64,000 bases of DNA from Acanthopleura granulata (taxonomy: Eukaryota > Mollusca > Polyplacophora > Chitonida > Chitonidae), in contig JABBOT010000080.1 in assembly GCA_016165875.1 (NCBI GenBank), forward strand, positions 36,183,763 through 36,247,762, written 5' to 3'. Below, piece after piece: positions 61,182 to 64,000 of this stretch (positions are counted from its first letter, which is position 1; every line of letters begins with the position of its first letter). The notes beneath the pieces are model-generated. The model was given only the letters and a program-made list of their open reading frames with translations, searched no databases and was not told where the DNA came from. A program made the position numbers and the translations under genes.

Positions 61182-61914
61182 CAATTTATTTATTTATTTA
61201 TTTGATTAGTGTTTTATACGACGGCGGCCAGCATTATGGTGGGAGGGATCTGGGCAGAGCCCGGAGGAAACCACTACCATCCGCAGGTTGATCATATATA
61301 AAAAAAATACTAATATACATATAAACAGCCATTCTGACTGTAAATATACACGGTAATGAGAAAAGCACAAATGCTGGTGACGTGGTTGGCGTCCGTCTAA
61401 ACATTCACACATCCGAGTGCATTGAATTCTGCTGAGGGAAAGTTCAGAAGAAAATAAAGGTGTTTTAGATGCCCGTTTCAGTTGTTGTGGGCGATGGTAT
61501 CGTGTCTTTTCCCTCAAACACACGTCGTTAATATTACATAAAGATAATGCTTGCCAAAGTATGGAATATCAGGAATTGTCAGCTCTAGGCAAGTGATATT
61601 CAACGAATGTGGAAAATGAGTTAACACCGTATTTTGAGTGATTCTAGACGAGTTGCGCCTTTCACATCTCTGCCTTCGCGTGTCACCAGATTTTGCTTAT
61701 AAGTCATTTTCGTGGTAATTAACAAACCGCATTTCACCGGGGTTTACACTGATGTCATCATTTGTCAACTCTCACAATGACATCGCTGCTTTAGTTTTAC
61801 TCTCCCTAAACCTTAAAGTAACTACCGTTATGTACGCGATTTTTTCAATGACATCAAATTGTATCTGCTGTAATTTAACATCTCTAACCGACTGAGCCAC
61901 GGAGGCCCAATTTA
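61182..61914 (-). mobile_element. SINE split by about 590 bp of unrelated sequence
   Basis: 61189-61290 is the 3' half of a SINE on the minus strand (tail, gacggcggccagcattatgg, ccgcaggttg). 61884-61907 (taaccgactgagccacggag + gccc) is the very 5' end of the same family in the same orientation. Outer flanks both read caattta (61182-61188, 61908-61914). Between them 61291-61883 is unrelated, and about 130 bp of SINE body is missing. Confidence 0.65.
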
Positions 61915-64000
61915 AGTTTATAGGCTGCATCATTAGTAAAACACGGTATCCACACTGTGGCTAAATGACACTGAAAACCCTTCAGCAGAGTCTAGATGTA
62001 GACACAAATGGAAAAGATTTCACCCTCCGCGAAACTGTCAGACAAGAGCCAGCCAGAGTGAAAGCTCTTAAGGCTTCTCAACGTCTCTGACAAGATAAGG
62101 AGGTTCGCATTTAGAATGGTCAGAGGGACTTGTCACTCATGGCCGACACACTGCCGAAAGGATAAAGGTATCAACGAAATTATTTCCCGTGAGTCTTCTG
62201 ATTAGGTCACATGTACTGCTTGAAGATGAATGTCCCTGGATGCATTTTTATTTGTAATAAAAACTAATAGCAACTGTTATTGCTGTAAATAGTTCGTGAT
62301 AGTTGGAAAGCTTCTTTGGAGAAAATGTATTATATCGGCACATGTACATTTAAATTGGTAAATGGTTAATAATTGGTTTACTTTTTTAAAAATAAACACA
62401 TACAATAACACCCGTTTCATCGTAATCGATGTAAACTGGAAAGTCTTTGTGGTTGAAATACCGTCGATATGAGGTATAACTTTTCTGCGCAATGGCGATT
62501 CGATACCAGTCTGACTAGACTATTGTTCTCTTGAATTGCACGAGTAATACGTTTTCAGTTTGTCCAGAAAACGTCATCGTAAATGCAGGAATGAACAACA
62601 GACTACACACCTTTGATCCAACTTCCTTTGACGCTGCAAGATCTCCATTGAGATGTTTTTGTTTTCAAACACTGACCTAAATCAACTCAACTTCGTGTTA
62701 ACGAAATGAAGTAATGATTTCGAAGCACGCTGTCCTTGTTAACTAATCGCGTAAGTGAGATGTTTTCATCATGATAAAGATAGGAGAATCAGGGAACAAG
62801 GGGCATATTACCCGCGAATGGCTGGGTAGGAAGTAAATAATGGTTTTCCATTTAAGTGTTTCAGTGCTTGGCTTTCAACTGTTTCATTTAAGATACCAAC
62901 AAACTCCATGCCCGTGCCTTGAATAACATGTACGCACAAGTTAAGAATTTACTATTTCATTTCACACAATCTGTTAAATGGGGAGGCGGGACTGAGCTAG
63001 AGCAAGAAACTGATTCGGCTCTTCACAGTATCGTAGGTTTCATCCAATGAAATGTGCCTGGCTAATCTAGCCCGTCTTATGTATAAAAAAGCTAGAATCA
63101 CTGTGAAGATAATATTAAAAAATGAACAGCAATGAAAACAGATTCTGCAAAGGTCAGGATTTGGGGAGTGTTCCACTACCATCACCTCGGCTTGGACAGA
63201 TGTGCAATTCAGCCGTTATATGCATTTCTCAGATTGCAAAAAAAATACGAAGGCATGTTATTCCACTAGTGGTAGAGCGACTACAGAATCATTCGCCACG
63301 ATGTGTCAAATCACAGCCTTAACTTCTGTCCATTGTATTTAATGGTGCACTTATGTTCTGGCATCAACCCGACAGATAGGCACACTGGTATTGTTTTAAA
63401 TGTGATTTAAAAGTCGATTTAAATGATTTACGGATGTAGGATTGAATAAGTCACCTTATTCTGACACCTCGATGTCGACAAAGTGGCAAAATGTTGAAGG
63501 TCAAACTGAACCCTTATATCACCAACAGAAACTCGCGCTGTTCTACTTCAAATCGAGTTCAGTATCGATCCATCCATATTTTAGGGTGATGAGTATCTGC
63601 ACCGATTTATATGTGTAAAACTGGCAGGGTGTGTATCATTTTCGTCTGCTGACAGGTAGTCTCAAATCATCCAAGATCCGTGTGCGACTTGGCCATTAAT
63701 GAACCTTATTATTAAATAGTTTATTCTAAAGCTTTTCCACTAGACTGTCCATGCTGTGTAGGGCACGAAGTGAGCTGAACAAGATGAAGGACCTGGCAGT
63801 CAGACGGGCACCCTGATATGCAAGACAACATATTCTGATATGTCTTACCTGGCACTGTGAAATTAATTGCTCCCACGAATTATAGTCAAAGGGTTCGGGA
63901 AGTGATTCCAGAATGCGTTTAGAATACGTCAACCATACACTCGGGACAGACGAGTTCTTAAGCGTTGCTTTTTTCTGTGAGCGTAACTGTCTGAGACTGG

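Larger units (their letters stand above)
54834..64000. other. Repeat-bearing intergenic sequence without a supported gene
   Basis: Contains several SINE copies and one tandem array listed separately. Remaining open frames are short and show no domain, start context or splice-site support. Confidence 0.5.

Noticed and set aside
61206..61523. 105-codon minus-strand frame
   Set aside because: Starts or ends inside SINE sequence and has no domain or start support.

Overview
The window looks like a gene-sparse, AT-rich nuclear region from a lophotrochozoan animal, most likely a mollusc. The reasons are spliced genes with GT-AG introns of about 0.3 to 8 kb, exons matching metazoan protein families, and many scattered copies of a tRNA-derived SINE with an (AAAT)n-type tail, of a kind I associate with mollusc genomes. 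I see no bacterial operons, no rRNA, no confident functional tRNA and no CRISPR array.

Layout. (1) 1-6623, + strand: the 3' half of a Dispatched-family gene, best matched to DISP3/PTCHD2. It has seven consecutive phase-compatible coding exons from 807 to the stop at 6621-6623, and perhaps the tail of one more exon at 1-18. Two further exon-like blocks (7539-7646, 8139-8258) could give it an alternative C-terminal tail. (2) 8259-20825: no supported gene; decayed SINE copies, a 13-bp-TSD SINE insertion, a ~115-bp direct duplication, a ~45-bp degenerate tandem array and one short perfect hairpin. (3) 20856-48176, + strand: a large gene for a protein with three PH domains and a coiled coil. Nine exons from ATG 28981 to TAA 48174-48176 keep frame throughout (1253 aa). 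A separate 381-codon exon at 20856-21998 ends in phase 0 at a strong donor and can replace the 12-codon exon at 28981, so two alternative promoters and N-termini are likely. The PH2-PH3-coiled-coil part resembles the actin-filament-associated (AFAP1) family in layout, but there is an extra N-terminal PH domain and I do not claim orthology. (4) 48177-64000: 3' UTR, then about 15 kb with no confident gene, dominated by SINEs, degenerate tandem arrays and a ~1.1-kb imperfect palindrome (53345-54475) whose arms look like inverted copies of an exon.

The two genes are not known to work in one pathway: DISP3 is a sterol-sensing/RND-type membrane protein, while the PH/coiled-coil protein looks like a membrane- or actin-associated adaptor. 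The most notable non-genic structures are a 482-bp foldback element inside an intron (39971-40452), the large palindrome, a 24-bp SINE tail insertion with its own target-site duplication, and a SINE whose middle is replaced by about 590 bp of unrelated sequence. All coordinates and splice sites were read by eye; no searches were run.
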